Part shown: in pieces, positions 1-6,404 of the stretch
How positions within the stretch are numbered: the stretch's first letter is position 1
How the letters are laid out: the number at the start of each line of letters is the position of its first letter
Assembly (NCBI GenBank): GCA_038204345.1
Contig: JBBRDB010000064.1
Coordinates: 1-12,042 of the forward strand
DNA from: JAHJSA01 sp038204345
Lineage (GTDB): Bacteria > Actinomycetota > Thermoleophilia > RBG-16-64-13
Direction: 5' to 3'
DNA: 12,042 bases
The notes under the pieces: generated by a model
The model's input: only the letters and a program-made list of their open reading frames with translations
Database searches by the model: none
Told to the model about the DNA's origin: nothing
Translations under genes and position numbers: made by a program

Positions 1-147
1 GGCCACGATCTCTTCAAGCCCCAGCTCCGGCAGCCGCTCGGGTACGTAGAGCCCGCCACCCTCGGCGATGCCCTTGATGACCACGTCGGTGAAGGCGCGG
101 GGGGTGGGGTCGAGGGCGCGGGTGTCGGTGTAGGTGATGAGGGGCAT
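1..147 (-). CDS. thrC: Threonine synthase, N-terminal part (runs off the left edge)
   Basis: The first 49 codons are in the window and the gene continues to the left. Threonine synthase is the cytoplasmic, PLP-dependent last enzyme of threonine synthesis, converting O-phosphohomoserine to threonine. The translation begins MPLITYTDTR and carries the family's N-terminal features: the Y-x-x-TR stretch near residue 6, then a conserved IKGIAEGGGLYVPE segment at about residues 24-37, as in the long (E. coli/yeast-type) synthases. The ATG at 145-147 is preceded on the minus strand by a GGAG about 10 nt upstream (158-161), which supports this start. A C-terminal thrC part lies at the right edge on the same strand, and an internal part at 6473-6735, so more than one copy or fragment of the gene exists nearby. 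Family assignment is firm; whether this copy is intact cannot be seen. Confidence 0.9.
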   Translation of the reverse strand, partial: MPLITYTDTRALDPTPRAFTDVVIKGIAEGGGLYVPERLPELGLEEIVA

Positions 148-506
148 CTCGGCGGGGCTCCGTGGTTGAGGGCAGTTAGTGCCGGTGGCGGCTGGGTCTG
201 GCCAATGGTAGCAGGCGTGGCGGGGGTGGGGGTGGGGTGGACGGCGGCGCGGAACGCGGCGGATCTGATGGGGCCAGGTGGGGGACGGATTGACCCGAGG
301 TGACGATACTTATACGGATGGAAGTCTGTCTATCTGCCTGCACAGCGAGCCGGGTTGATGGAGGCTTCTCCTCGGTGCGGTGGTTCTCCGGAGTCTTTCC
401 GTCCGGGGGGACTGGTGTCGTTATGCAGACTGGAAGTTGCTGCCTGTTGGAGTTCGGCAGACTGTCGAAGTATTGTTAGGCGCATGCCAGAGGGGGGAGT
501 CCGGTT
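148..506. other. Gene-free stretch upstream of thrC and the DUF4258-like fragment
   Basis: No convincing gene on either strand. The part from 200 to 300 is very G-rich on the plus strand. At 304-326 there is a short sequence that recurs in inverted orientation at 11280-11337 (see findings). A small potential hairpin, CCGGA/TCCGG, occupies 388-406, extendable with G-U pairs. The stretch probably contains the thrC promoter on the minus strand and the start region of the plus-strand gene at 507, but I see no promoter good enough to call. Longer open frames here on the minus strand are the complement of the IS110 remnant and its surroundings. Confidence 0.5.
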
Positions 507-674
507 GTGAACCTGCGGTTCTACATGGATCGGCACGCGGGGGAGCCGCACTGTGTCCGTTATAGGCTGTCGGAGGAGGACGTGCGGGACGTGCTTGCCG
601 GTCCGCTTGAAGACCATCCGGGCAGGAAGGTTCTCGGACGGCTTTGGGTAGAAGGTATGAAAGGCGGTATATGA
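507..674 (+). pseudogene. Truncated DUF4258-like toxin-family protein
   Basis: A 55-codon reading frame starting at GTG 507 with a strong purine-rich ribosome site (AGGGGGGAG, 491-499) about 8 nt upstream. The product starts MNLRFYMDRHAGEPHCVRYR and continues with LSEEDVRDVLAGPLEDHPGR, a pattern I recognise from small DUF4258-like proteins, often grouped with toxin-antitoxin toxins, which usually run to about 80-95 residues. From memory, that family continues with a conserved segment ending near RYLRVIYV. Here it stops after WVEGMKGGI, where the sequence passes into the IS110 transposase remnant in another frame. The conserved second half is therefore missing and the gene is most likely broken. 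No antitoxin partner is visible. The family call is from remembered sequence pattern, so moderate certainty. Confidence 0.5.
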
Positions 675-1159
675 GCTGGAGCACTGGGCCGCAGTGCCAC
701 CCTTCTCGGAGATGGTGGCCCGCCTCATCTGTCTGCGGGGCATCGCCACCCTCTCGGCGCTCACCATCGCCACCGAAGTGGTGGACTTCGCCCGATTTCG
801 GACCCCGGATGAGTTCGCTTCCTTCGTGGGGCTGGTGCCGAGGGAGTACTCGAGCGGCCTCAAGGAGCGCCGAGGCGGTATCACCAAGACGGGCAACGCC
901 CACGTGCGCCGTGTCTTGGTGGAGGCGGCCTGGCACTACCGTCACCGTCCGGCCGTGGGGGAGAACCTCCAGAAGGCGGAGCCTGGGGCAGCCGCCTGAG
1001 GTGCTGGCCGCTTGCTTCGAGACCCAGGAGAGGCTCTCGCGCCGCTACCAGAGGCTCACCGGGCGGGGCAAGCGGTCCTGCGTGGCCGCCGTGGCCGTGG
1101 CCCGGGAGCTTTCCCGGGCTATCTGGCACCTCATGCGCCTCGAGATCGAGGCGGCCTGA
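661..1159 (+). pseudogene. IS110-family transposase, C-terminal remnant with frameshift
   Basis: The frame from 661 to about 968 encodes the conserved C-terminal domain of IS110/IS116/IS902 transposases: MVARLICLRGIATLSALT, then FASFVGLVPREYSSG, then GGITKTGNAHVRRVLVEAAW. These include the helix-hairpin-helix-like region and the Ser-containing segment that is catalytic in this family. After VGENL the homology continues one frame over (RRRSLGQPPEV...ETQERLSRRYQRL...VAVARELSRAIWHLM) and ends at TGA 1157-1159, so a single-base shift lies near 966-970. The N-terminal RuvC-like DEDD domain, roughly the first 200 residues in intact members, is absent, and an in-frame TGA sits at 658-660. The copy is thus inactive. 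It cuts into the DUF4258-like gene on its left. The family call is firm. Confidence 0.88.
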
Positions 1160-1161
1160 AG

Positions 1162-1340
1162 CTTGGGGAGTGACGTGGGCAGACGGCACCTTCGGAGCAA
1201 TCCTCGGAACTTCTTTGCGGCCTTTTGCCGCGCGCTTAGTGGGAGGCAGGCTCCGACGCACCAGAGACATGCGGACCCGATCCGCGCATATCAGAGTGGT
1301 CAGTCGCCGCGTCCACGTGTCTGCCCACGTCACTACCAAG
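1162..1340. repeat. Inverted-repeat-bounded structured segment at the IS110 3' end
   Basis: Begins 2 nt after the transposase stop. The 16-mer AGTGACGTGGGCAGAC at 1169-1184 is matched perfectly by its reverse complement at 1319-1334. The match extends outward with CTTGG (1162-1166) against CCAAG (1336-1340) after a small mismatch/indel. Between the arms are two perfect short hairpins, GCGGC-CTTTT-GCCGC (1217-1231) and GCGGA-CCCGA-TCCGC (1271-1285). No gene fits. In the IS1111 branch of the IS110 family the structured guide (bridge/seek) RNA is encoded downstream of the transposase, so this may be its remnant. A small non-autonomous element with terminal repeats is the main alternative. Confidence 0.6.
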
Positions 1341-1423
1341 AAGGAAGATCTCCTCCGAAGAGGCGCGGGGGGTTGACAAGGTATTCCATATCAGAAGTTA
1401 CGGTCAGCGCCCAACAGGTCGCG

Positions 1424-1561
1424 ATGGTGGCCGCTTCAATTGTCGAACAAGGCGCTCCAGCCAACCGGCTTTGTCGGCGGCTGAACGCCGAGACGTAGGA
1501 TGCCCGCCGGGACTACGAGACCGGCTGGATGCGAGCACCGCAACCACAGGGTTGTCACTGA
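1424..1561 (+). pseudogene. Possible degraded small ORF with an in-frame TAG
   Basis: The frame read from ATG 1424 gives MVAASIVEQGAPANRLCRRL followed by NAET, a TAG at 1496-1498, and then in the same frame DARRDYETGWMRAPQPQGCH before TGA 1559-1561. Both halves have protein-like composition and the second continues the style of the first, so a former gene of about 45-60 codons interrupted by a nonsense mutation is plausible. The frame stays open upstream of 1424 without a good start. I do not recognise a family. It lies between the IS110 remnant and the vapBC promoter, and its final stop overlaps the vapBC operator. It could also be chance. Confidence 0.25.
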
Positions 1562-1587
1562 TAACACAGAGGCGTATACTGTTATCA
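1552..1587 (+). promoter_or_regulatory. vapBC promoter and palindromic operator
   Basis: A -35-like TTGTCA (1552-1557) and a -10-like TATACT (1575-1580) are separated by 17 nt. The start point expected about 7 nt after the -10 falls at or next to the A of the vapB ATG (1587), and no Shine-Dalgarno site precedes it, so the transcript is probably leaderless. The perfect inverted repeat TGATAACA (1559-1566) / TGTTATCA (1580-1587) sits between and over these elements. This is the expected position for autorepression by the VapB ribbon-helix-helix dimer. Confidence 0.7.
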
Positions 1588-1811
1588 TGGTTAGGACTCA
1601 GATAAGCCTTCCGCAGGATGAGTACACGGCCGCGAAGCATGAGGCGGCGCGGCTCGGGATCTCTCTGGCCGAGCTGTTTCGACGTGCCCTTCGGACCGTT
1701 CTGCCCGTCGACGACACCAACCCCTGGATGCGCTATGCGGGAATGGTGGAGACCGGCGATCCCGCATCCAGCCGGAGTATCGACGACGTGGTCTATGGCC
1801 GCAAAGACTGA
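1587..1811 (+). CDS. vapB: VapB-type ribbon-helix-helix antitoxin
   Basis: A 74-residue protein starting MVRTQISLPQDEYTAAKHEA. Residues 3-9 form the predicted beta strand, followed by two helices (about 10-22 and 26-42, GISLAELFRRALR), the CopG/Arc ribbon-helix-helix pattern that dimerises and binds DNA. The C-terminal part (about 45-74, with NPWMRYAGMVETGDP) is expected to wrap the toxin active site. In-frame codons exist upstream to 1500, but the ATG at 1587 is chosen because the promoter and operator end exactly there and the RHH fold begins at residue 2. It overlaps the vapC start by 17 bases, so the pair is translationally linked. The role, from family knowledge, is neutralising VapC and repressing the operon. 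Certainty for an RHH antitoxin is high; the exact VapB subfamily is unassigned. Confidence 0.85.
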   Translation: MVRTQISLPQDEYTAAKHEAARLGISLAELFRRALRTVLPVDDTNPWMRYAGMVETGDPASSRSIDDVVYGRKD

Positions 1812-2208
1812 CTCCTACGTCGACACATCCGCTCTGATCGCCTTCGCGGATCGCTCGGACTCCTACCATCTGCTGTTCCGGCGACTGTTCTCGGAACCTC
1901 CGGCATTGCTGACTACGGCGCTCGTTGTCGCTGAAGGGCACGCCTGGTTCCTGCGCCGCTACGACCGAATGCGCGCGCTCCAATTCCTGGCGATGATCGA
2001 AGCGATGACTCCATTAACTGTCGTGTCGGTGGGGCCCACGGAGCAGGCGGCCGCTGCGGGTCTTCTGCGTCGCTACTCGGACCAAAATCTCACCATGACG
2101 GATGCGGTTGGTCTGCATGTCATGAGTGCGCGCAGCGTCGCCACCTGTTGGTCTACGGATTTCCATCTGGGAATCACGGGCATCCCGCTGGCGATCAATG
2201 TGAGTTGA
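1795..2208 (+). CDS. vapC: VapC-type PIN-domain ribonuclease toxin
   Basis: A 137-residue PIN-domain protein beginning MAAKTDSYVDTSALIAFADR. The acidic residues that bind the metal ion in PIN nucleases are all present: D10 in YVDTSAL, E47 in VVAEGHAW, D103 in MTDAVGLH and D122 in WSTDFHLG. Length and motif spacing match intact VapC toxins, which cut RNA, often tRNA or rRNA, when freed from their antitoxin. The ATG at 1795 lies inside the end of vapB, an arrangement typical for these pairs. A longer in-frame extension upstream is rejected because it would read through vapB in another frame and add nothing PIN-like. Nothing appears damaged, so this is probably the only complete toxin-antitoxin pair in the window. 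Confidence 0.88.
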   Translation: MAAKTDSYVDTSALIAFADRSDSYHLLFRRLFSEPPALLTTALVVAEGHAWFLRRYDRMRALQFLAMIEAMTPLTVVSVGPTEQAAAAGLLRRYSDQNLTMTDAVGLHVMSARSVATCWSTDFHLGITGIPLAINVS

Positions 2209-2343
2209 CCGGCGCGGGAGGTATTCCTAACCAGCGCTTCCGGCAGACGCACCTCGCGCGCGGCTGAAACGCATCCTCGGCTCACGCGGACCTAACCCGC
2301 GCTTTCAGCTGACGGCGGTGATGGCGGAGAATGAGGGAAGAGC

Positions 2344-4251
2344 ATGCCCAAGAAGAAGAAACAGATGAGCCAATTCGAAGACCTGACCTGGGACGACCTC
2401 AATGAATGGGCCGGGAGCAAGATCGTGGCCAGGGGCCGGAGCTACCAACAGCAGGGGCGCGTCTCGGACTTGGCGCACACAGAAGACGGCGCTCTGGTCG
2501 CGTGGGTGGCCGGCTCGGAGCGCTATGCCACCCAGGTCGATGCGGATTATGACGGCATGCCTGCTTCCATCTGCACCTGCCCCTACGAACTCAACTGCAA
2601 GCATGGGGTTGCCGTGGTGCTTGAATACCTGGAACGAGTCAAGCACAACCGGCGCGTTCCCCAAGCGGGCCGGGGTGATGAACGTCTTGAGCTCTTGGCG
2701 GACGAGGATCGGGACGACGAAATCGGCCACAACGAAATCGCCTCATCTCCCAATGCCGGCAAAGAGATCGACGCCTTTCTGAAGGGCAAGACCAAGGCCC
2801 AACTCATCGAGCTGGTCCACGAACTGGCTGAACAGTACCCGGAGATCGCGCAAGATCTGGCCGATCGGCGGCAGATAATCTCCGGCGATACCCAGGCGCT
2901 GGTGACGCGCCTGCGTCGGGAGATCCGCGACATCGGCGCTGAGCCCGGTTGGCAGAACTACTGGCAAGGTGCGGGCCATACCCCGGACTACTCCGGGATT
3001 CGCACAAAGCTCGAAGTGCTGCTCAAGGAGGGGCATGCTAACGAGGTGCTGATTTTGGGCCAGGAGTTGGTGACTACCGGCACCCGTCAGGTGGAGGAAA
3101 GCCAGGACGAGGGCGAAACCGCCGGGGAAATCGCCGGCTGCATGCCGGTGATCGTCGAGGCCCTGGATCGGTCGTCTCTCGATGGCACCGACAAGTTGAG
3201 CTGGGCGCTGGACGCCGTGCTCGAGGATGAGTTTGACGTGTGCGAGACTCTGGTGGAGTACCTCTGGCGGGGGCATCCGAAGTCATCCTGGCGGGCGCTC
3301 GCAGACCGGCTGCTGGCCCGCCTGGATGATCTGAAGAGCGCCGAGGGCGCCGACGATTTCAGCCGCAACTACGCCCGCGACCGGCTTAGCGGCTGGGCCA
3401 TTCATGCCCTGGAGCGCGCCGGCCGAGAAGACGAGATCATCTCCCTGTGCGAAGCCGAGGCCACCAAGACAGGCAGCTACGGGCGCCTGGTCGAACGGCT
3501 GGTTGCGGCGGGGCGCTATGAGGACGCTGAGCGCTGGATTCGGGAAGGGTCTCGGGCCACGAAGGACAGATGGCCCGGTATCGCCGCCGGCCTGCGCAGC
3601 CAACTGCGGGGGATTCGAGTGCTGGAAAAGGACTGGCCGGCCGTGGCGGCGATGCAGGCGGAAGACTTCGTGCGCCGTCCCTCGCGACAGGCCTTCACGG
3701 ACTGCAGGGAAGCTTCCAGCAAGGTGAACGCCTGGCCCACAGTACGCCAATACCTAGTGGATTACCTCGAGAAAGGAGAGCTGCCCTGGGAGCGGAAAGA
3801 CTGGCCGCTTCCGGAAACCCGTCTCGACGCACCGACACCAGGACAAACAGACCGTTTCCCCCTGGTGGGTGACCTCATCGGCATTGCCATTCTGGAAAAG
3901 AAGCCCGAGCAGGTGCTGCGCTGGTACGATCGACTTTCCGAAGAGCGATTCGGGTGGCGGGGAGTCGACGACGATGAGGTCGCCACGGCTGTGCACACCC
4001 ACGCGCCGGAGCGGGCGGTGGCCATCTGGCAGAAGAAGGCCGAGCGGCTGATCGCCCAGGTCAAGCCGAGCGCCTACCAGGAGGCGGCCACGTACCTGCG
4101 GAAAGCGGGAGGGGTGATGGCCCGGCGGAAAGAAAAGGAGCAATGGGACACGTACCTGCGAGATCTGCGGGAAACGCACGTCCGTAAGCGCCGCCTGATG
4201 GAGATCCTGGATGGTCTGGAGGGAAAACCGATCGTGGGCAAGAGGCGCTGA
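2344..4251 (+). CDS. Stand-alone SWIM zinc-finger protein with helical repeats
   Basis: A 635-residue soluble protein. The SWIM zinc-binding signature CxCx(n)CxH is clear at residues 77-87 (C77, C79, C85, H87 in CTCPYELNCKHG), preceded by an N-terminal segment with RGRSYQQQGRVSDL that is usual for SWIM proteins (about 22-42). The remainder, about 140-620, is mostly charged helix with repeated units such as GRLVERLVAAGRYEDAERWI, in the style of TPR/HEAT-like repeats, ending in a basic tail. GAGGG (2333-2337) upstream of ATG 2344 supports the start. SWIM domains bind DNA or proteins; this long bacterial family has no assigned function known to me. No SNF2-type helicase partner is next to it. 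It stands alone between vapBC and the kinase-like gene, with 135-137 nt on either side. Confidence 0.85.
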   Translation: MPKKKKQMSQFEDLTWDDLNEWAGSKIVARGRSYQQQGRVSDLAHTEDGALVAWVAGSERYATQVDADYDGMPASICTCPYELNCKHGVAVVLEYLERVKHNRRVPQAGRGDERLELLADEDRDDEIGHNEIASSPNAGKEIDAFLKGKTKAQLIELVHELAEQYPEIAQDLADRRQIISGDTQALVTRLRREIRDIGAEPGWQNYWQGAGHTPDYSGIRTKLEVLLKEGHANEVLILGQELVTTGTRQVEESQDEGETAGEIAGCMPVIVEALDRSSLDGTDKLSWALDAVLEDEFDVCETLVEYLWRGHPKSSWRALADRLLARLDDLKSAEGADDFSRNYARDRLSGWAIHALERAGREDEIISLCEAEATKTGSYGRLVERLVAAGRYEDAERWIREGSRATKDRWPGIAAGLRSQLRGIRVLEKDWPAVAAMQAEDFVRRPSRQAFTDCREASSKVNAWPTVRQYLVDYLEKGELPWERKDWPLPETRLDAPTPGQTDRFPLVGDLIGIAILEKKPEQVLRWYDRLSEERFGWRGVDDDEVATAVHTHAPERAVAIWQKKAERLIAQVKPSAYQEAATYLRKAGGVMARRKEKEQWDTYLRDLRETHVRKRRLMEILDGLEGKPIVGKRR

Positions 4252-4388
4252 GCGGCGCGGCTGAATCGCGTGCCGTCAGGCATCGACAAGGCGCCTGTGC
4301 CGGCCGGCAGGTAGAATGGGACCACACTGTAACGGCGTCTGCTCATGCGCCACGACGTTCGTACTACCAAGCCTCATAGGAGTGGCAC

Positions 4389-4973
4389 GTGCGCGTATTC
4401 CTGACGGGGGTCGGTTGCGTCGGCAAGACCACGATCGGCAGGAGAGCAGCCGATCTCATGGGCCTGGCGTTCTTCGATCTGGACGACGAGGTCGAGGCTT
4501 TCTTCGGCACCAGTATCGAGCGGCTGCAGGGGCGGTTTCTGACGCCGCACTCCTACAGAAACGAAGCGGCGAAAGCCCTGCTTCGCCTGCTGGAACGCCC
4601 CGAAAGCCGACGGAGCGTGATCGCCCTGCCTCCCAGCGGACTGATGGGAGGGTACCTGCGGGTCGTCAAGCGGTCCGCCGGGGTGGTGGTGGTGCTCCGG
4701 GATGAACCGGAGAAGATCCTCGAGCGGATTATCTTCTTCGACATCGACTCGAACCCTATCGACCGGCGCTTGACGGCCACCGAGAAACGCGCGTACCTGA
4801 GAGAGATCAAGAAGGACATAACGTACTTCGGCAAGACGTATGCGCGCGCCCATCTGAGCGTCTACATCGCGGGGCTGGATGTAGAGGTCGCCGCCCGGAG
4901 GGTTCAAGAAGCCGTCGAACGACTCGCTGTGCAAGCGGCGGAGAGCGAGAGTCGACGGGCAGGGGGAGGGTGA
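4389..4973 (+). CDS. Shikimate-kinase-like P-loop protein lacking the GGG motif
   Basis: A 194-residue cytoplasmic P-loop protein of shikimate kinase type. Walker A is GVGCVGKTT (residues 7-15). FDLDDEVE (29-36) corresponds to the Mg/shikimate-binding DxD region, and HSYRNEAAKALLRLL (about 54-68) to the usual FR-x-x-E helix. The conserved Gly-Gly-Gly that positions shikimate is replaced by LPPSG at about residues 79-83, and the lid region (about 105-140) is longer, with many charged residues. It is therefore unlikely to be an ordinary AroK; a related small-molecule kinase or a nucleotide-sensing protein fits better. AGGAG (4378-4382) lies 6 nt before the GTG start. The next gene starts 3 nt after its stop, so the two form an operon. 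No other aromatic-pathway gene is present. Family firm, substrate unknown. Confidence 0.75.
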   Translation: MRVFLTGVGCVGKTTIGRRAADLMGLAFFDLDDEVEAFFGTSIERLQGRFLTPHSYRNEAAKALLRLLERPESRRSVIALPPSGLMGGYLRVVKRSAGVVVVLRDEPEKILERIIFFDIDSNPIDRRLTATEKRAYLREIKKDITYFGKTYARAHLSVYIAGLDVEVAARRVQEAVERLAVQAAESESRRAGGG

Positions 4974-4976
4974 TTC

Positions 4977-5363
4977 GTGGGAGACTACGATCCGCTGCAT
5001 ACTCCGGAACCTGAATGGTGGCTCGCCTTGGACGAGGGGGAGCGCATAGATCTCGCGCTCCGCTTCCATCGTCGCGCGCCGCTGCGCCTCTCGGACGCCG
5101 GGGCCGACAGGTCGCATGCGGCCATCCACGCGGCGATCGAGACGCAGGTCGCGATGGGCGAGGAGATGCCGGTCGCCCGTACCGTGCAGCGGCTCTGCGC
5201 GGGAGGTCTCGATCGGCACGATGCGATTCACGCGGCCGACTCGGTACTGGCGACGCACCTGTACGACCTGCTGAAGCAGGTCGGTCCGACCGGTGATCCG
5301 AATGCGGCTTACTGGGGCGAGCTTGAGTGGCTCGCGGCCGAGGGCTGGAGTCGTGACCGCTGA
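4977..5363 (+). CDS. DUF1841-like protein of unknown function
   Basis: A 128-residue soluble protein starting at GTG 4977, 3 nt after the preceding stop and behind a purine-rich ribosome site (GGGGGAGGG, 4962-4970). The sequence MGDYDPLHTPEPEWWLALDE, the HAAIHAAIETQVAMGEEMPV block (about 47-66), the LDRHDAIHAADSVLA block (about 78-92) and a C-terminal YWGELEWLAAEGW resemble small His-containing proteins that I recall under the DUF1841 label. No catalytic function is known to me. The paired His residues (IHAAIE and RHDAIHA) are the most conserved-looking positions and could bind metal. It is co-transcribed with the kinase-like gene. The family label is from memory; a functional role is not claimed. 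Confidence 0.6.
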   Translation: MGDYDPLHTPEPEWWLALDEGERIDLALRFHRRAPLRLSDAGADRSHAAIHAAIETQVAMGEEMPVARTVQRLCAGGLDRHDAIHAADSVLATHLYDLLKQVGPTGDPNAAYWGELEWLAAEGWSRDR

Positions 5364-5577
5364 CTGGGCGGATCAGCGCAGACGCCGCTTCGCGGCGCTG
5401 GGTATCCGCATGACGTTGGGTATCTTGTCGCCGGCACGCGTCCCATGTGGTGACAAAAGGCACACACCGGGGCCGTTTGTCGAAGAGGGAGACTATTTCT
5501 TTCCCAAGACCATAATCCCGAGTCGCAAGGCGACGAGGGACTATCTGAATCAAGGTGAAGCAGATGCCGAAAATTGA
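5353..5577 (+). CDS. Dubious 74-codon ORF overlapping the DUF1841-like gene end
   Basis: A frame opening at GTG 5353 inside the last codons of the preceding gene and ending at 5577. The product begins MTADWADQRRRRFAALGIR and contains a more protein-like stretch near its C-terminus (GPFVEEGDYFFPKTIIPSRK). No family is recognised. No separate ribosome site is seen, though the overlap would allow coupled translation. A GC-rich hairpin lies inside it at 5383-5397. It may be a real small gene, a remnant, or chance. The alternative is that 5364-5603 is simply intergenic. Confidence 0.2.
   Translation: MTADWADQRRRRFAALGIRMTLGILSPARVPCGDKRHTPGPFVEEGDYFFPKTIIPSRKATRDYLNQGEADAEN
5383..5397 (+). other. 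GC-rich perfect hairpin after the kinase-like/DUF1841-like pair
   Basis: CGCCGC-TTC-GCGGCG starts 20 nt after the stop at 5363. There is no U-tract behind it. It could end the two-gene transcript as a terminator without U-tract, or be a chance GC palindrome. Confidence 0.25.
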
Positions 5578-5603
5578 CGCATACCGGCGCACGAGTGGGT
5601 AGA

Positions 5604-6005
5604 ATGACATCAACCTCTTTCGACAAGGCCGGCCTGCCGCTCGCGGCACTCGGCACGGCTCTTCCCGCCGCCGGATTGGTATTCGTCCTCGTTACCCGCC
5701 CGCAGGAACTGTGGTTGTCGTCGGACGAAGTCATCGGCCCCGGCGTGTGGCGCGTATTCGCTGCCTTCCTCTTTCCCGCCACTGTCATTGCCGCCCTTGG
5801 ACTGTACTCGGTGGCGCAACGTCGGCGGGGTTGGACGTTCTTCGTCTCGGCGGTGCTCTTGAACATCACGCTCTGGTTTATGGTGGTTCTCACCGAATCG
5901 CTGGTATGGCTCCGAGTGTTGTGCTGGGCTCCAGCCATTCTCTTCCTGGCATCGGCCGGCCTCGCTGCACGTGCAGGTGAGGAGAGGGCGGCTGGCTCCG
6001 ATTGA
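5604..6005 (+). CDS. Small integral membrane protein, four predicted helices
   Basis: A 133-residue hydrophobic protein. Predicted membrane helices: about 11-31 (LPLAALGTALPAAGLVFVLV), 48-70 (VWRVFAAFLFPATVIAALGL), 77-97 and 102-123 (VWLRVLCWAPAILFLASAGL), with short charged loops (AQRRRG between helices 2 and 3) and a charged C-terminus. There is no signal peptide cleavage site and no recognised domain. The ATG at 5604 is the first start in frame after the upstream stops; the ribosome site is weak. A TAGAAT at 5600-5605 could be a -10, in which case translation from that promoter would begin further downstream. It is a stand-alone plus-strand gene and its function is unknown. The hydrophobic pattern makes a real gene likely. 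Confidence 0.65.
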   Translation: MTSTSFDKAGLPLAALGTALPAAGLVFVLVTRPQELWLSSDEVIGPGVWRVFAAFLFPATVIAALGLYSVAQRRRGWTFFVSAVLLNITLWFMVVLTESLVWLRVLCWAPAILFLASAGLAARAGEERAAGSD

Positions 6006-6047
6006 CCCTGAGGCCGGTGTGAAGCATGACCAGACCCCAGAGACGCA

Positions 6048-6089
6048 GTCATTCTGAGCCCGAAGTGAGCGCTTGGATCTCGTACGAAG
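6048..6089. repeat. Possible dispersed intergenic repeat
   Basis: GTCATTCTGAGC at 6048-6059, then GAAGTGAGCG and GGATCTCGTACGAAG, resembles a short intergenic repeat (GTCATTCTGAGCGAAGCGAAGAATCTC-like) that I recall seeing in many bacterial genomes and metagenome contigs. It lies in the 162-nt gap before the DUF433 gene. A weaker similarity occurs at 11645-11670. Copy number in the genome would settle it. Confidence 0.35.
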
Positions 6090-6167
6090 CAGGCCCTGTA
6101 TGCCGCGTGACGCACGGGCCATTGAAAGCGCGATACTATGCTTGTAACCAGGCAAGGAGGTGTCGAT

Positions 6168-6404
6168 ATGGTCGTGCAGACAATCCGCTCTGACCCCGAA
6201 GTGATGATGGGCAAGCCCGTCGTCGAGGGGACACGTGTCACAGTCGAATCGATCCTCGAGGAACTCGGTGCCGGTCTGACGATCGAGCAACTCCTCGAAG
6301 CGCATCCCCGGCTCACGCGAGAGGGAGTTCTCGCTGCCGTGAGATTCGGCGCCGAAGTCCTGCGTGCGGACGTCACCTACCCGGTCTCCAAGTCGGTGGC
6401 GTGA
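6168..6404 (+). CDS. DUF433-family antitoxin
   Basis: A 78-residue protein with the DUF433 hallmark GKPVVEGTRVTVESILEEL at about residues 15-33, followed by a helix-turn-helix-like region (LTIEQLLEAHPRLTREGVLA, about 37-56). DUF433 proteins are antitoxins usually paired with a DUF5615 PIN-like toxin encoded directly downstream. The ATG at 6168 is chosen because a very strong ribosome site, AAGGAGGT (6154-6161), is spaced 6 nt from it; an in-frame ATG at 6138 lacks one. Its stop overlaps the next start as GTGA (6401-6404), the usual coupling. The downstream toxin is truncated, so this is now an orphan antitoxin. The family is firm. Confidence 0.88.
   Translation: MVVQTIRSDPEVMMGKPVVEGTRVTVESILEELGAGLTIEQLLEAHPRLTREGVLAAVRFGAEVLRADVTYPVSKSVA

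Noticed and set aside
330..945. Minus-strand open frames of 174-188 codons
   Set aside because: They are the complement of the IS110 remnant and the DUF4258-like gene, with no recognisable product.
4255..4312. Intrinsic terminator after the SWIM gene (GCCGG/CCGGC dyad near 4300)
   Set aside because: The dyad has no loop and no U-tract follows; the structure is not convincing.
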